Shown: positions 1-8,259 of the stretch, piece after piece
How positions within the stretch are numbered: position 1 is the stretch's first letter
Layout of the letters: every line of letters starts with the position of its first letter
The notes under the pieces: model-generated
The model's input: only the letters and a program-made list of their open reading frames with translations
Database searches by the model: none
Told to the model about the DNA's origin: nothing
Made by a program: the position numbers and the translations under genes
From: Xylophilus ampelinus
GTDB taxonomy: Bacteria > Pseudomonadota > Gammaproteobacteria > Burkholderiales > Burkholderiaceae_C
DNA: 64,000 bases
Assembly: GCF_901875635.1 (NCBI RefSeq)
Contig: NZ_CABFMN010000106.1
Coordinates: 62,001-126,000 of the forward strand
Reading direction: 5' to 3'

Positions 1-338
1 ACACCGGCCTTCACGCCGTGCCTGTCCTTGCCGTCGGACTCGGCGCCGGCCGAAAAGGACACATCGCCGCCCGTGCTGCCGCCGACCGAATAGGTCGGTC
101 GCGTGGTGGAGGTGTCCATGCCGCCGTAGAGGCCGCTGCCGTCCTTGCGCTGGACGCCGACGGTGGCGCCGTGCGCCTCCATCGAGGTTTCGGTGGGCGT
201 GACCTTCGGCGCGACGTAGACGGATCCCTTCTCGTCGGAGTCGATCGGGAGCTTGGGCTCGTCGGCGTGGGCGAACACCGGCGCCAGAAAGAGCGCCAGC
301 ATGGCGAGGGTGAACGAAGGGGATGGGGAAGCGGACAT
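1..338 (-). CDS. Small exported protein of unknown function, C-terminus cut by window edge
   Basis: The reading frame opens at ATG 338 and runs off the left end without a stop, so only the first 112 residues or so are visible. The N-terminus is a typical Sec signal peptide: a hydrophobic stretch (LAMLALFLAPVF) followed by AHA-DE, a likely signal peptidase I site near residue 26. A second ATG at 302 would give a shorter signal and is an alternative start. The mature part is hydrophilic, rich in Gly, Ser, Thr and Asp, with short repeated phrases such as GSGLYGGMD and GGSTGGD, and has no cysteine. I do not recognise the family. A periplasmic location is inferred from the signal peptide. Confidence 0.55.
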   Translation of the reverse strand, partial: MSASPSPSFTLAMLALFLAPVFAHADEPKLPIDSDEKGSVYVAPKVTPTETSMEAHGATVGVQRKDGSGLYGGMDTSTTRPTYSVGGSTGGDVSFSAGAESDGKDRHGVKAG

Positions 339-506
339 GAGGATGGTGCCGGCAGGCTCGCGCCCGCGCAGCCGTGCATCGATGCGCTCGACTGTTGCAG
401 AGTGTGCGCGGCCCGGCTGTCGGACGGCATCCTGTCCGGCCGGCGATGCCATGGGCGCGGGGTCTGCCTATGATGGGCCGATCGATCGATTCCAGGAGAC
501 ACACCC

Positions 507-1097
507 ATGGCCGCCCGTTACCCGCTCGCCGAACTCAAGGACCTGCCCGAGGACATCCGCACCAAGGTGCTGGAGGTCCAGGAAAAAGCCGGCTTCGTGC
601 CCAACGTGTTCCTCGCCCTGGCGCGCCGTCCGGCGGAGTGGCGTGCCTTCTTCGCGTATCACGATGCGCTGATGGAGCCCGAAAGCGTCGGCCGCACGAG
701 CTCGCTCAGCAAGGGCGACCGCGAGATGATCGTGACCACCACCAGCGCGGCCAATCAGTGCCTGTACTGCGTGGTGGCGCATGGCGCGCTGCTGCGCATC
801 TACGAGAAGAAGCCGCTGGTGGCCGACCAGGTGGCGGTGAACTGGCGCAAGGCCGACATCACGCCCCGCCAGCACGCGATGCTCGCTTTCGCGATGAAGG
901 TGTGCGAGCGCTCGCAGGAGGTCGACGACGCCGACTTCGAGGCCCTGCACGCCCACGGCTTCGACGACGAGGACATCTGGGACATCGCCGCCATCACCGC
1001 CTTCTTCGGCCTGTCCAACCGGCTGGCCAGCTTCAGCGGGATGCAGCCCAACCCCGAGTTCTTCCTCATGGGCCGCGTGCCGCGCGAAAAGAAGTGA
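507..1097 (+). CDS. Peroxidase-related protein, AhpD/carboxymuconolactone decarboxylase family
   Basis: The 196-residue protein carries the AhpD-type redox motif CLYCVVAH with Cys85, Cys88 and His92, the catalytic arrangement of alkylhydroperoxidase D-like proteins. The N-terminus (pattern LPEDIRTKVLEVQEKAGFVPN) and length fit the uncharacterised peroxidase-related enzyme subfamily. The motif is expected to give thiol-dependent peroxidase or disulfide reductase activity in the cytoplasm. A good Shine-Dalgarno (AGGAGA, about 493-498) precedes the ATG. It is a single gene that converges with eptA; the 3' side carries a hairpin repeat that may serve as terminator. The physiological substrate cannot be told from sequence. 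Confidence 0.85.
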   Translation: MAARYPLAELKDLPEDIRTKVLEVQEKAGFVPNVFLALARRPAEWRAFFAYHDALMEPESVGRTSSLSKGDREMIVTTTSAANQCLYCVVAHGALLRIYEKKPLVADQVAVNWRKADITPRQHAMLAFAMKVCERSQEVDDADFEALHAHGFDDEDIWDIAAITAFFGLSNRLASFSGMQPNPEFFLMGRVPREKK

Positions 1098-1113
1098 TCG
1101 CCTTCAGTCGATT

Positions 1114-1180
1114 GCTATCTTTTCGATAGCTGCTCCCGCAGGCGCAGCGGGCGCCGCGGGCCGATTTGGCTTGAAAAATC
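1114..1180. repeat. Family-1 intergenic hairpin repeat, copy a
   Basis: The 17-base palindrome GCTATCTTTTCGATAGC (1114-1130) is followed by a second GC-rich hairpin (around 1133-1158) and a tail GGGCCGATTTGGCTTGAAAA. The same 17-mer is repeated exactly at 11757-11773, and a diverged copy lies at 58340-58402. It sits between two convergent genes and overlaps the sense of neither, so it may act as a bidirectional terminator or mRNA 3' protector. That function is inferred. Confidence 0.75.
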
Positions 1181-2926
1181 TCAGCCCACCGCCGCCGTGC
1201 GGCAGCGCGCGAAGGCATCCAGCGCCGGCTGGTAGGTCGGCGTTTTCACGTCCATCAGGCCAAGCACCGTCGGGTACAGGTTGTCGTGCGTCAGCTCGGC
1301 GTCCTTGCCGCTGCGCAGGCACGCATCGGTGATGCCCTCGCGCCGGCCAAGGCCGCCGTCGAGCCAGGCCACGAAGGGCACGTGCTTCTGCACCTCCGGC
1401 GCCAGGTTGTAGGGCATGCCGTGCAGGTACAGCCCGTACTCGCCCAGCGATTCGCCGTGGTCGCTCATGTAGACCAGGCCGGTCTGGTAACGGTCGGACT
1501 GCGACTTCAGCCAGTCGATGGTGCCGGCCAGGAAATGGTCGGTGTAGGCGATGGTGTTGTCGAAGGCGTTCATCAGTTCGGCATGGCTGCACTCCGACAG
1601 GGTGTTGGTGCGGCACTCGGGCTGGAAGCGCTTGAGCGCATCGCTCGAACGCTTGTAGTAGGCCGGGCCGTGGCTGCCGAGCTGGTGCATGACCAGCACC
1701 ACGCCCTTGGCGGTGCGCTCGGGCGGCAATGCGGCGATGCGCTCGTCCAGGCCCTTGAGCATGACCTCGTCCAGGCACTCGTCGCCGCTGCACAGCGACG
1801 GGTAGGCCGCCTGCTGCTTCGCATCGTTGGCCTGCACGTTGGGCACGCGCACGCACACGCCCTTGCAGCCGGCCTGGTTGTCGATCCACAGCACGGCCAG
1901 GCCCGAGGCCTGCAGCACGTCCAGCAGGTTCTCGTAGTCGTTCTTGCGCGATTCGTAGCCCTGCTTGCCCAGGTGCGAGAACATGCACGGCACCGAGGCC
2001 AGCGTGTTGGTGCCGCACGAATGCACGTTGCCGAAGCTCACCACCTGGCGCGCGGCCAGCTCGGGATTGGTGTCGCGCGCATAGCCGTTGAGCGAGAAGT
2101 GGTCGGCGCGGGCCGTTTCGCCAACGACCACCACGAGCATCGGCGGCTTGGCCTGGCCGGCGTAGCTCGTGCCCAGGGCCGTGCCGGCGGTGATGGGCAC
2201 CAGCTTGTGGCTGCGCTGGAACATCGGCCGCGCCAATGCGGCCCCGACCGAATACACGCTGGCCAGCGGGTTCATCATGTAGCGCACGTGCGGCTCGTTG
2301 CGCATCAGCGGGGCGAGGGTGCGCGACATCGCCATGCCGCCCGCCACCACGGCTGCGATGGCGGCCACGAAGAGCACGGCGTTGCGCCACAGCCGCGACC
2401 ACCAGCGCTCGGCCACGACCGGCACGCGCCACAGCCACACCACCGCGGGCAGGGACACGATCAGCACGCTGCCGAGCATCGACAGGCTCATCAGGTCGCG
2501 CGCCTCGGCCGGGTCGGTCTGCATGACGTTGGCCGCCATCGACGGGTCCATGACCATGCGGTAGGCGAACATGTAGTACTGGACCAGGGCGGCCACCACC
2601 ACGAGCGCCATCCACAGCGGCTTCATCCAGCGCGACCAGGCCGTGAGCGCGAGCAGCGCCACGGTGCCGGCCAGCAGCAGCCAGGCCATCCCGACGATGG
2701 AGACCAGGTACACGCTGGGCGCGCGCCCGATGCGCGCCAGGTCGAACCACAGCGGCCAGTTGGCGGCGAGCAGCAGGTACAGCGACAGGGCGAGCACGAT
2801 GGCGCGGATCGAGCGCGGGCGCGTCATCCAGGCATCGATGGAAGCGAAGACGGGGCGAAGATTCGGGGCGAAGGCAGCTGGGTCGACGCGCGATGGCGGC
2901 AGGTGCACGGGAGGCAAGGCAGACAT
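1181..2926 (-). CDS. eptA: Phosphoethanolamine-lipid A transferase, EptA/PmrC family
   Basis: The 581-residue inner-membrane enzyme is expected to transfer phosphoethanolamine from phosphatidylethanolamine to lipid A phosphates, lowering envelope negative charge. The N-terminal third holds about five hydrophobic segments. The periplasmic sulfatase-fold domain starts with VVGETARADHFSLNGYARD (metal ligand Glu) and contains CGTNTLASVPCMFS, whose second Thr aligns with the catalytic nucleophile of EptA and MCR. SDHGESLGEYGLYLHG supplies the late metal ligands, and several Cys pairs fit the family's disulfides. Length is slightly above the usual 540-560, because of about 30 extra N-terminal residues; a start at the Met of MTRPRSIRAIV is possible. 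It lies 57 bases downstream of a PAP2 gene on the same strand. Confidence 0.93.
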   Translation of the reverse strand: MSALPPVHLPPSRVDPAAFAPNLRPVFASIDAWMTRPRSIRAIVLALSLYLLLAANWPLWFDLARIGRAPSVYLVSIVGMAWLLLAGTVALLALTAWSRWMKPLWMALVVVAALVQYYMFAYRMVMDPSMAANVMQTDPAEARDLMSLSMLGSVLIVSLPAVVWLWRVPVVAERWWSRLWRNAVLFVAAIAAVVAGGMAMSRTLAPLMRNEPHVRYMMNPLASVYSVGAALARPMFQRSHKLVPITAGTALGTSYAGQAKPPMLVVVVGETARADHFSLNGYARDTNPELAARQVVSFGNVHSCGTNTLASVPCMFSHLGKQGYESRKNDYENLLDVLQASGLAVLWIDNQAGCKGVCVRVPNVQANDAKQQAAYPSLCSGDECLDEVMLKGLDERIAALPPERTAKGVVLVMHQLGSHGPAYYKRSSDALKRFQPECRTNTLSECSHAELMNAFDNTIAYTDHFLAGTIDWLKSQSDRYQTGLVYMSDHGESLGEYGLYLHGMPYNLAPEVQKHVPFVAWLDGGLGRREGITDACLRSGKDAELTHDNLYPTVLGLMDVKTPTYQPALDAFARCRTAAVG

Positions 2927-2983
2927 CCGACAAGCGTAGGCAGAGGCACTGAAACCTCCCTGAATGCCTGCGTCAGGATTCGT

Positions 2984-3703
2984 TCAGGCTGACACGCGAG
3001 CACGCGCCACCGCTTCGGCGCGCGCCGTACGCCGGGTGTTCCAGGCCTGCGCCAGGGCGTCGACGGCACCGCCGACCACCCAGCAGATCCAGGCCGTCCA
3101 GAGTGTGTGGCTCAGGTAGTGCGCACCGCGCATCTGCTGGCCTAGGCCGAAGACCGCCCCCGCCAGCAGCGTGATCGCAAGGCACACGGTGGCCGTGCGT
3201 GGCGCGTGGCGCCGCAGCACGAACCAACTGCCCAGGAAGGCGAAGGCCGCCGAGGCATGGCCGGCCGGGAAGCAACCGCCCGGCCCGCCGTCGCGCACGC
3301 TCCAGTCCCAGTGCGACACGTAGGCCGCGACACCGCCGAAGGCCTGGACGTCCCAGGGGCAGCTGGTGTGGTTGGCATGCTTGAGCAAGGTGATGGCCCC
3401 CACCGAGGCCAGCGTGGAGAGCACGAGTTGCCAGCGCTCGCCGCGCGAGAGGCGGCGCAGCACGCCCACCGGCCACCACACAGCCAGCAGCAGGGCGATG
3501 ACGAGCACCCAGCTGAGGTTCTTGCCGCCCTCGTGGACGACGGCCGTGAGCCACCAGTTCTGGCGCAGCGGAAAGCCGAAGGGCGTGCCGAAGAGACCGG
3601 CCGCCCAGAGGTCGCCGCCAGTCGCGTCCCACGCCAGCAGCAGCACCAGGGCGACGAGCGTGACGGGCAGGAAGGGAAGGACGAGGGAATGGCGAGAGCG
3701 CAT
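2984..3703 (-). CDS. PAP2-family membrane phosphatase
   Basis: The 239-residue protein has about six hydrophobic helices. PAP2 signature parts are visible: KHANHTSCPWDVQAFGG (first box, with the lysine), PAGHASAAFAFLGSW (second box, the His being the proton donor) and RGAHYLSHTLW (third box, with the nucleophilic His). Members beside EptA/PmrAB systems act on lipid phosphates such as undecaprenyl pyrophosphate or lipid A, so it may prepare or recycle substrate for EptA; this role is inferred. The frame stays open upstream, but the extra 84 residues are Arg-rich and non-membrane and run into the response-regulator promoter, so I start at ATG 3703. It is divergent from the two-component genes and probably co-transcribed with eptA. 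Confidence 0.87.
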   Translation of the reverse strand: MRSRHSLVLPFLPVTLVALVLLLAWDATGGDLWAAGLFGTPFGFPLRQNWWLTAVVHEGGKNLSWVLVIALLLAVWWPVGVLRRLSRGERWQLVLSTLASVGAITLLKHANHTSCPWDVQAFGGVAAYVSHWDWSVRDGGPGGCFPAGHASAAFAFLGSWFVLRRHAPRTATVCLAITLLAGAVFGLGQQMRGAHYLSHTLWTAWICWVVGGAVDALAQAWNTRRTARAEAVARARVSA

Positions 3704-3852
3704 CGAAAACAGGAAGAGCGCGCGACGGGCGCCGCCGCCGAGGCGCAAGCCGGCCTCGACGGCGCACGATAGGTGCCGGCCATGAACCCAGCCTGAAAAG
3801 CCGCCGCACCGACGTAGACTCGCGCCCACCCCCTGCCGCCAAGGACCCCACC

Positions 3853-4527
3853 GTGCGCATCCTTCTCGTCGAAGACGACACCACGCTGTCCGACGCCGTG
3901 TGCAGCTACCTGCGCGCCAAGGCCTTCGTGGTCGACGCGGTGCCCAGCCTGGCACTGGCCCGCGCCTCGCTGCTGTCGGCGCAATACGCTGCCATCCTGC
4001 TCGACCTGCACCTGGGCGACGGCGACGGCCTGCAGCTGCTGCCCGATATCCGCGCGCTGCGCGAACGGCCCATCGTCATCGTGCTCACCGCGCGCGACCA
4101 GGTGACCGACCGCATCCGCGGCCTGGACGCGGGCGCCGACGACTACCTCATCAAGCCCTACGACCCGGCCGAGTTGCTGGCGCGGCTGCGCGCGGTGGAG
4201 CGCAGGCGCAGCACCAGCCAGTCGGCCGTGGTCAAGCTCGGCGCACTGGAGATCGACCTCAGCAACGACCTGGTGCGCAAGCGTGGCGCGTCGGTGCCCC
4301 TGACGCAGAAGGAATGGGCGCTGCTGCGCGTGATGGCGACACGGCCCGAGCGCATCCACACCCGCGAGGCGCTGCAGGACGCGCTCTACGGCTACGACGA
4401 CGACACCGACAGCAACACGCTGGAGGTCTTCATCAGCCGCCTGCGCCGCAAGCTCGGCCGCGCCCACATCCAGACCCTGCGCGGGCTGGGCTACCGGCTC
4501 GCCTTCTCGGAAGTAGACGAAGAATGA
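3853..4527 (+). CDS. Response regulator, OmpR/PhoB family, PmrA/QseB-like
   Basis: The 224-residue regulator has a receiver domain (residues 1-115) with acidic pocket Glu7-Asp8-Asp9, phospho-acceptor Asp51 (ILLDLHLGDGDG), a conserved Thr in VLTARD and Lys in IKPYDPAELLARL. A winged-helix DNA-binding domain follows (about 125-222, LTQKEWALLRVM to HIQTLRGLGYRL). The start is GTG 3853. It is followed directly by a histidine kinase and divergent from the PAP2-eptA pair, the arrangement of PmrAB systems that control lipid A modification. It therefore probably activates those genes, and the 149-base divergent gap should hold its sites. PmrA or QseB orthology cannot be separated by eye. Confidence 0.92.
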   Translation: MRILLVEDDTTLSDAVCSYLRAKAFVVDAVPSLALARASLLSAQYAAILLDLHLGDGDGLQLLPDIRALRERPIVIVLTARDQVTDRIRGLDAGADDYLIKPYDPAELLARLRAVERRRSTSQSAVVKLGALEIDLSNDLVRKRGASVPLTQKEWALLRVMATRPERIHTREALQDALYGYDDDTDSNTLEVFISRLRRKLGRAHIQTLRGLGYRLAFSEVDEE

Positions 4528-4561
4528 GTTGCGCCCTGCCCGTCCGCGGAGCCTTGCGCTG

Positions 4562-5926
4562 ATGGGCCTGCTGTCGCATGCGCGTGCGCTGCCGGCCGCG
4601 GTCGATTCGCTGGCCGGGCGGCTGGCGCGCACCCTGATCCTGTCGGTCGGTGGCGTCTGGCTGGCCTGCGTGCTGGGCGTGGTCTGGTACATCGACCGCG
4701 AGATCAACTACAACTTCGACAACGAACTGGTGGAGGTGGCGCACCGCATGTTCGACATCGCGATCGAGCAGTACGACGCCATGTCCAAGGGGCAGGAGCC
4801 GGCGCAACCGCTGATCGCGCCGCCGCCGCTGTTCATCGAGGACGAGGTGATCTACCAGATCGTCAATGGCGGCACACGCGTGCTGCAGCGCTCCTCGAAC
4901 GCGCGCCCCGACATCTTCGACGTGCCGCTGGCCCCGGGTTTCGCCAACAACCGGCCCGACTGGCGGATCTACACCGTGCGCCATCCCACGCGCGACCTGT
5001 ACATGCAGGTGGCCGACCCGATCGAGGAACGCCGCCACGCGGTGAACCGCACGCTGCTCGGCCTGATCGTGGCCATGGGCGCGGTGCTGCCGCTCCTGGC
5101 GCTGGTGCTGCGGCAGATCGCCCGGCGTGAGCTGCGCGTGCTGCAGCGCCTGGCCGGGGAGATCAGCGTGCGCAGCAGCGCCGACCTGCGGCCCATCGCC
5201 CTGCCCGGCCTGCCGCACGAGCTGCGCTCGGTGGCCGACGATGTCAACCGCCTGCTCGGGCGCCTGTCGCATGCACTCGATGTGGAGCGCGCGCTGGCCG
5301 CCAACGCCGCGCACGAGCTGCGCACGCCGCTGGCTGCCGCGCGGCTGCGGCTGCAGACTGCGCTGGAACACGATCTGGCGCGCAGCGACGTCGAAGCCGC
5401 GCTGCATGCGCTGCAGACGCTGAGCCACCGCACCGAGAAGCTGCTGCAGCTCTCGCGTGCCGAATCCGGCGCGTCGCTCGGTCGCACGCCAGTCGACCTG
5501 GTGCGCCTGGCCGGCACCGTGGCCGAGGAGTTCTGGCAGGACGCCCGCATGGCGAACCGGCTGCAACTGAACGTGCCCGACGAAGCTGTGCCCCTGGCGC
5601 GCGGCGACGTCGACGCGCTGGCCATCGCGCTGCGCAACCTGATCGAGAACGCCCTGCGCTATGGGCGGGGCGGACGGGTGGAACTCGCGGTCGAGCTGCC
5701 CTGCACGCTGGTCGTGCGCGACGACGGACCGGGCGTCACCGCCGAGCAGCTGCAGACGCTCAGGCAGCGCCATGTGCGGCACAGCGACGACCGGACGGGC
5801 TATGGACTGGGCATGTCCATCGTGTCGACCATCGTGCAGCAGCACGACGCGGCCCTGGAACTCAGCTCGCCGCCGGCAGGCGCAAACGCCGGCTTCGAGG
5901 CGCGGATCGTGCTGCAGGCGGCCTGA
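4562..5926 (+). CDS. Sensor histidine kinase, PmrB/QseC-like
   Basis: A 454-residue membrane kinase partnering the upstream regulator. Helix 1 (about 24-44) is followed by a 115-residue periplasmic sensor region with an acidic start (DREINYNFDNELVEVAHRM), helix 2 (about 164-186), a linker resembling HAMP, then the H-box ANAAHELRTPLAAARL with phospho-acceptor His251. The ATPase domain shows the N-box NLIENALRYGRGG, G1 box RDDGPGV and G2 box GYGLGMSIV. A TTG at 4529, one base after the regulator's stop, would add 11 residues. I prefer ATG 4562 because a GGAG lies about 11 bases upstream and the added residues are Arg/Pro-rich. It converges with the thioesterase gene 12 bases later. Confidence 0.9.
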   Translation: MGLLSHARALPAAVDSLAGRLARTLILSVGGVWLACVLGVVWYIDREINYNFDNELVEVAHRMFDIAIEQYDAMSKGQEPAQPLIAPPPLFIEDEVIYQIVNGGTRVLQRSSNARPDIFDVPLAPGFANNRPDWRIYTVRHPTRDLYMQVADPIEERRHAVNRTLLGLIVAMGAVLPLLALVLRQIARRELRVLQRLAGEISVRSSADLRPIALPGLPHELRSVADDVNRLLGRLSHALDVERALAANAAHELRTPLAAARLRLQTALEHDLARSDVEAALHALQTLSHRTEKLLQLSRAESGASLGRTPVDLVRLAGTVAEEFWQDARMANRLQLNVPDEAVPLARGDVDALAIALRNLIENALRYGRGGRVELAVELPCTLVVRDDGPGVTAEQLQTLRQRHVRHSDDRTGYGLGMSIVSTIVQQHDAALELSSPPAGANAGFEARIVLQAA

Positions 5927-5938
5927 CGACGGGCCCGC

Positions 5939-6367
5939 TCAGGCCGGGGCGGACACGATCTCGCGCAGCCAGCCGGGCAGGTCCCTGGCCTTCTGCTTCG
6001 GGAAGTCGACCCAGATCGTGGTGGCACCGCCCGCGGCGCACACCACGTCGGGCGCATCGCGCCGCGCCATGGTGGCCCAGCTCTCGAAGGTGGTGCGGCC
6101 CGGATCGCTCACGTACATCTTCAGCAGCACGTCGCCCGGGTATTCGATCTGCCGGTAGAAGTTGCAGAAGGCGTTGACGATCACCATGCCTTCGCCGCCC
6201 GGGTCGGGCCGGAAGCCGATCGAATGCATCCAGTCGATGCGCGCGGTCTCCATGTAGCGGAAGTAGGTGCCGTTGTTCAGGTGGCCCATCGCGTCCATGT
6301 CGCCCCAGCGGATGGGGATGACGGTCTCGTAGACCAGCTTCTTCGTCTCGGGGATCTCGATCTTCAT
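5939..6367 (-). CDS. Acyl-CoA thioesterase, hotdog-fold (4HBT family)
   Basis: The 142-residue single-domain hotdog protein has the 4HBT active-site segment RWGDMDAMGHLNNGTYFRYM, with the conserved Asp and the helix HLNNGTYFRYMETAR. It should hydrolyse acyl-CoA thioesters in the cytoplasm; the acyl group cannot be told. The frame is open 45 residues further upstream, but those are Arg/Pro-rich and overlap the divergent promoter, so the start is ATG 6367. It diverges from the ETF-ubiquinone oxidoreductase gene with about 140 bases between, which fits a general fatty or branched-acid oxidation setting without proving a shared role. Confidence 0.85.
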   Translation of the reverse strand: MKIEIPETKKLVYETVIPIRWGDMDAMGHLNNGTYFRYMETARIDWMHSIGFRPDPGGEGMVIVNAFCNFYRQIEYPGDVLLKMYVSDPGRTTFESWATMARRDAPDVVCAAGGATTIWVDFPKQKARDLPGWLREIVSAPA

Positions 6368-6507
6368 GGGTCTGCGGGAAGGGAGCGGCGGGCCTCGCGG
6401 AGTCGCACCGGCGACGGGTCGGCCCCTGGGGGCTGCCGAATAGAATGCACGAGGCCGCCGACGGGGCGGCCTGCGCCTGCCTCGAACCATTATCAGCGAC
6501 ACCCCCG

Positions 6508-8208
6508 ATGACCCAAGACGAAATCCTCGCCCAGTTCGGTCCCCGCGAAGCCATGGAATACGACGTGGTGATCGTCGGTGCAGGCCCCGGCGGCCTGGCC
6601 ACCGCGATCCGCCTCAAGCAGCTGGCCGAACAGGAAGGCAAGGAGATTTCGGTCGTCGTGCTTGAGAAGGGCTCCGAGCCCGGCGCGCACATCCTGTCGG
6701 GCGCCATCATGGACCCGCGCGCACTCACCGAACTCATCCCGGACTGGAAGGAAAAAGGTGCGCCGCTGAACCAGCCCGTCACGGCCGACACCTTCCTCTT
6801 CCTCACCGAGAAGGGCGCCATCCGCACGCCCAACTTCATGCTGCCGGGCAACTTCCAGAACCACGGCAACTACATCATCAGCCTGGGCAACGTGGTGCGC
6901 TGGCTGGCGCAGCAGGCCGAGGCGCTGGGGGTGGAGATCTTCCCTGGCTTCCCGGCCGCCGAAGTGCTCTACAACGAGGACGGCTCCGTCAAGGGCGTGG
7001 CCACCGGCAACATGGGCGTGGGCAAGGACGGCGAGCCGACCGAGAACTTCCAGCTCGGCATGGAGCTGCATGCCAAGTACACGATCTTCGCCGAGGGTGC
7101 GCGTGGCAACCTGGGCCGCCAGCTCATCAGCCGCTTCAAGCTCGACGCCAACAGCGACCCCGCCAGCTACGGCATCGGCATCAAGGAGCTGTGGGAGATC
7201 GACCCGGCCCGCCACGAACCCGGCCTGGTGCTGCACGCGGCCGGCTGGCCGCTGGACCCGAACACCTACGGCGGCGCCTTCCTGTACCACGCCGAGAACA
7301 ACCAGGTCATCGTCGGCTACGTGGTCGGCCTCGACTACCAGAACCCCTACATCAGCCCCTTCGAGGAGTTCCAGCGCTTCAAGACGCACCCGAACATCCG
7401 CTACTACTTCGAAGGCCAGGACAAGGGCCTGAAGCCGGCCAAGCGCCTGAGCTACGGCGCGCGCGCCATCAACGCCGGCGGGCTGCTGGCGCTGCCCAAG
7501 ACCGTGTTCCCGGGCGGTGCACTGGTCGGCTGCGACGCGGGCTACCTGAACGTCAGCCGCATCAAGGGCAGCCACGCCGCCATCAAGACCGGCATGCTGG
7601 CTGCCGAGGCGGCCTTCGACGCCCTGACCTCCGGCCGCCAGCACGACGAGCTGAGCGCCTACCCTGCCGCCTTCGAGAAAAGCTGGCTGCACGCCGAGCT
7701 GTACAAGGACCGAAACTTCAAGACCTGGTTCAAGAAGGGCCTGTACACGGCCACCGTGATGAACGGCATCGAGCAGTTCCTGCTGCGCGGCCACATCCCC
7801 TGGACCATCCACCGCAAGGAGCCCGACTACGCGCGCCTGAAGCCGGCCGCGCAGTACAAGAAGATCGACTATCCCAAACCCGACGGCAAGCTTACCTTCG
7901 ACCGCCTGGGCTCGGTGTTCATCAGCAACACCAACCACGAAGAGAACCAGCCCGCGCACCTGACGCTCAAGGACCCGACGGTGCCGGTGCGCATCAACCT
8001 GCCCGAGTACGCCGGGCCCGAGTCGCGCTACTGCCCCGCGGGCGTCTACGAGTTCGTGCCCGACGAAGCCAACGCCGGCAAGGAGCGCCTGCAGATCAAC
8101 GCGCAGAACTGCGTGCACTGCAAGACCTGCGACATCAAGGACCCGACGCAGAACATCGTGTGGGTCACGCCCGAAGGCGGCGGCGGGCCGAACTACGTCG
8201 GCATGTGA
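6508..8208 (+). CDS. Electron transfer flavoprotein-ubiquinone oxidoreductase
   Basis: The 566-residue inner-membrane-associated protein passes electrons from reduced ETF to ubiquinone, linking acyl-CoA dehydrogenases to the respiratory chain. It opens with a Rossmann FAD motif (YDVVIVGAGPGGLATAIRL). Mid-protein segments SYGIGIKELWEI and GALVGCDAGYLNVSRIKG are typical of the family. The C-terminus carries the 4Fe-4S ligands: Cys in RYCPAGVYEFV and the cluster NCVHCKTCDIKDPTQNI. The length matches the mature mitochondrial and bacterial enzymes. The start is ATG 6508 (MTQDEILAQFGPREAM); 21 codons further upstream are open but unlike the family. A strong hairpin follows the stop. Confidence 0.95.
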   Translation: MTQDEILAQFGPREAMEYDVVIVGAGPGGLATAIRLKQLAEQEGKEISVVVLEKGSEPGAHILSGAIMDPRALTELIPDWKEKGAPLNQPVTADTFLFLTEKGAIRTPNFMLPGNFQNHGNYIISLGNVVRWLAQQAEALGVEIFPGFPAAEVLYNEDGSVKGVATGNMGVGKDGEPTENFQLGMELHAKYTIFAEGARGNLGRQLISRFKLDANSDPASYGIGIKELWEIDPARHEPGLVLHAAGWPLDPNTYGGAFLYHAENNQVIVGYVVGLDYQNPYISPFEEFQRFKTHPNIRYYFEGQDKGLKPAKRLSYGARAINAGGLLALPKTVFPGGALVGCDAGYLNVSRIKGSHAAIKTGMLAAEAAFDALTSGRQHDELSAYPAAFEKSWLHAELYKDRNFKTWFKKGLYTATVMNGIEQFLLRGHIPWTIHRKEPDYARLKPAAQYKKIDYPKPDGKLTFDRLGSVFISNTNHEENQPAHLTLKDPTVPVRINLPEYAGPESRYCPAGVYEFVPDEANAGKERLQINAQNCVHCKTCDIKDPTQNIVWVTPEGGGGPNYVGM

Positions 8209-8223
8209 GCCGGCCGTGACCAG

Positions 8224-8252
8224 CAAGGGCGCCTCGGGCGCCCTTGTCGTTT
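8224..8252. terminator. Bidirectional terminator hairpin between ETF-QO and MFS genes
   Basis: CAAGGGCGCC (8224-8233) pairs perfectly with GGCGCCCTTG (8237-8246) across a three-base loop. The hairpin lies between two convergent genes and is followed on the plus strand by a short T-rich tract (TCGTTT). The weak T run makes complete intrinsic termination less certain. Confidence 0.7.
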
Positions 8253-8259
8253 GCGGCCC

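Noticed and set aside
1104..2933. 609-residue frame overlapping eptA
   Set aside because: It is the eptA sequence in another frame; the EptA frame has all family motifs.
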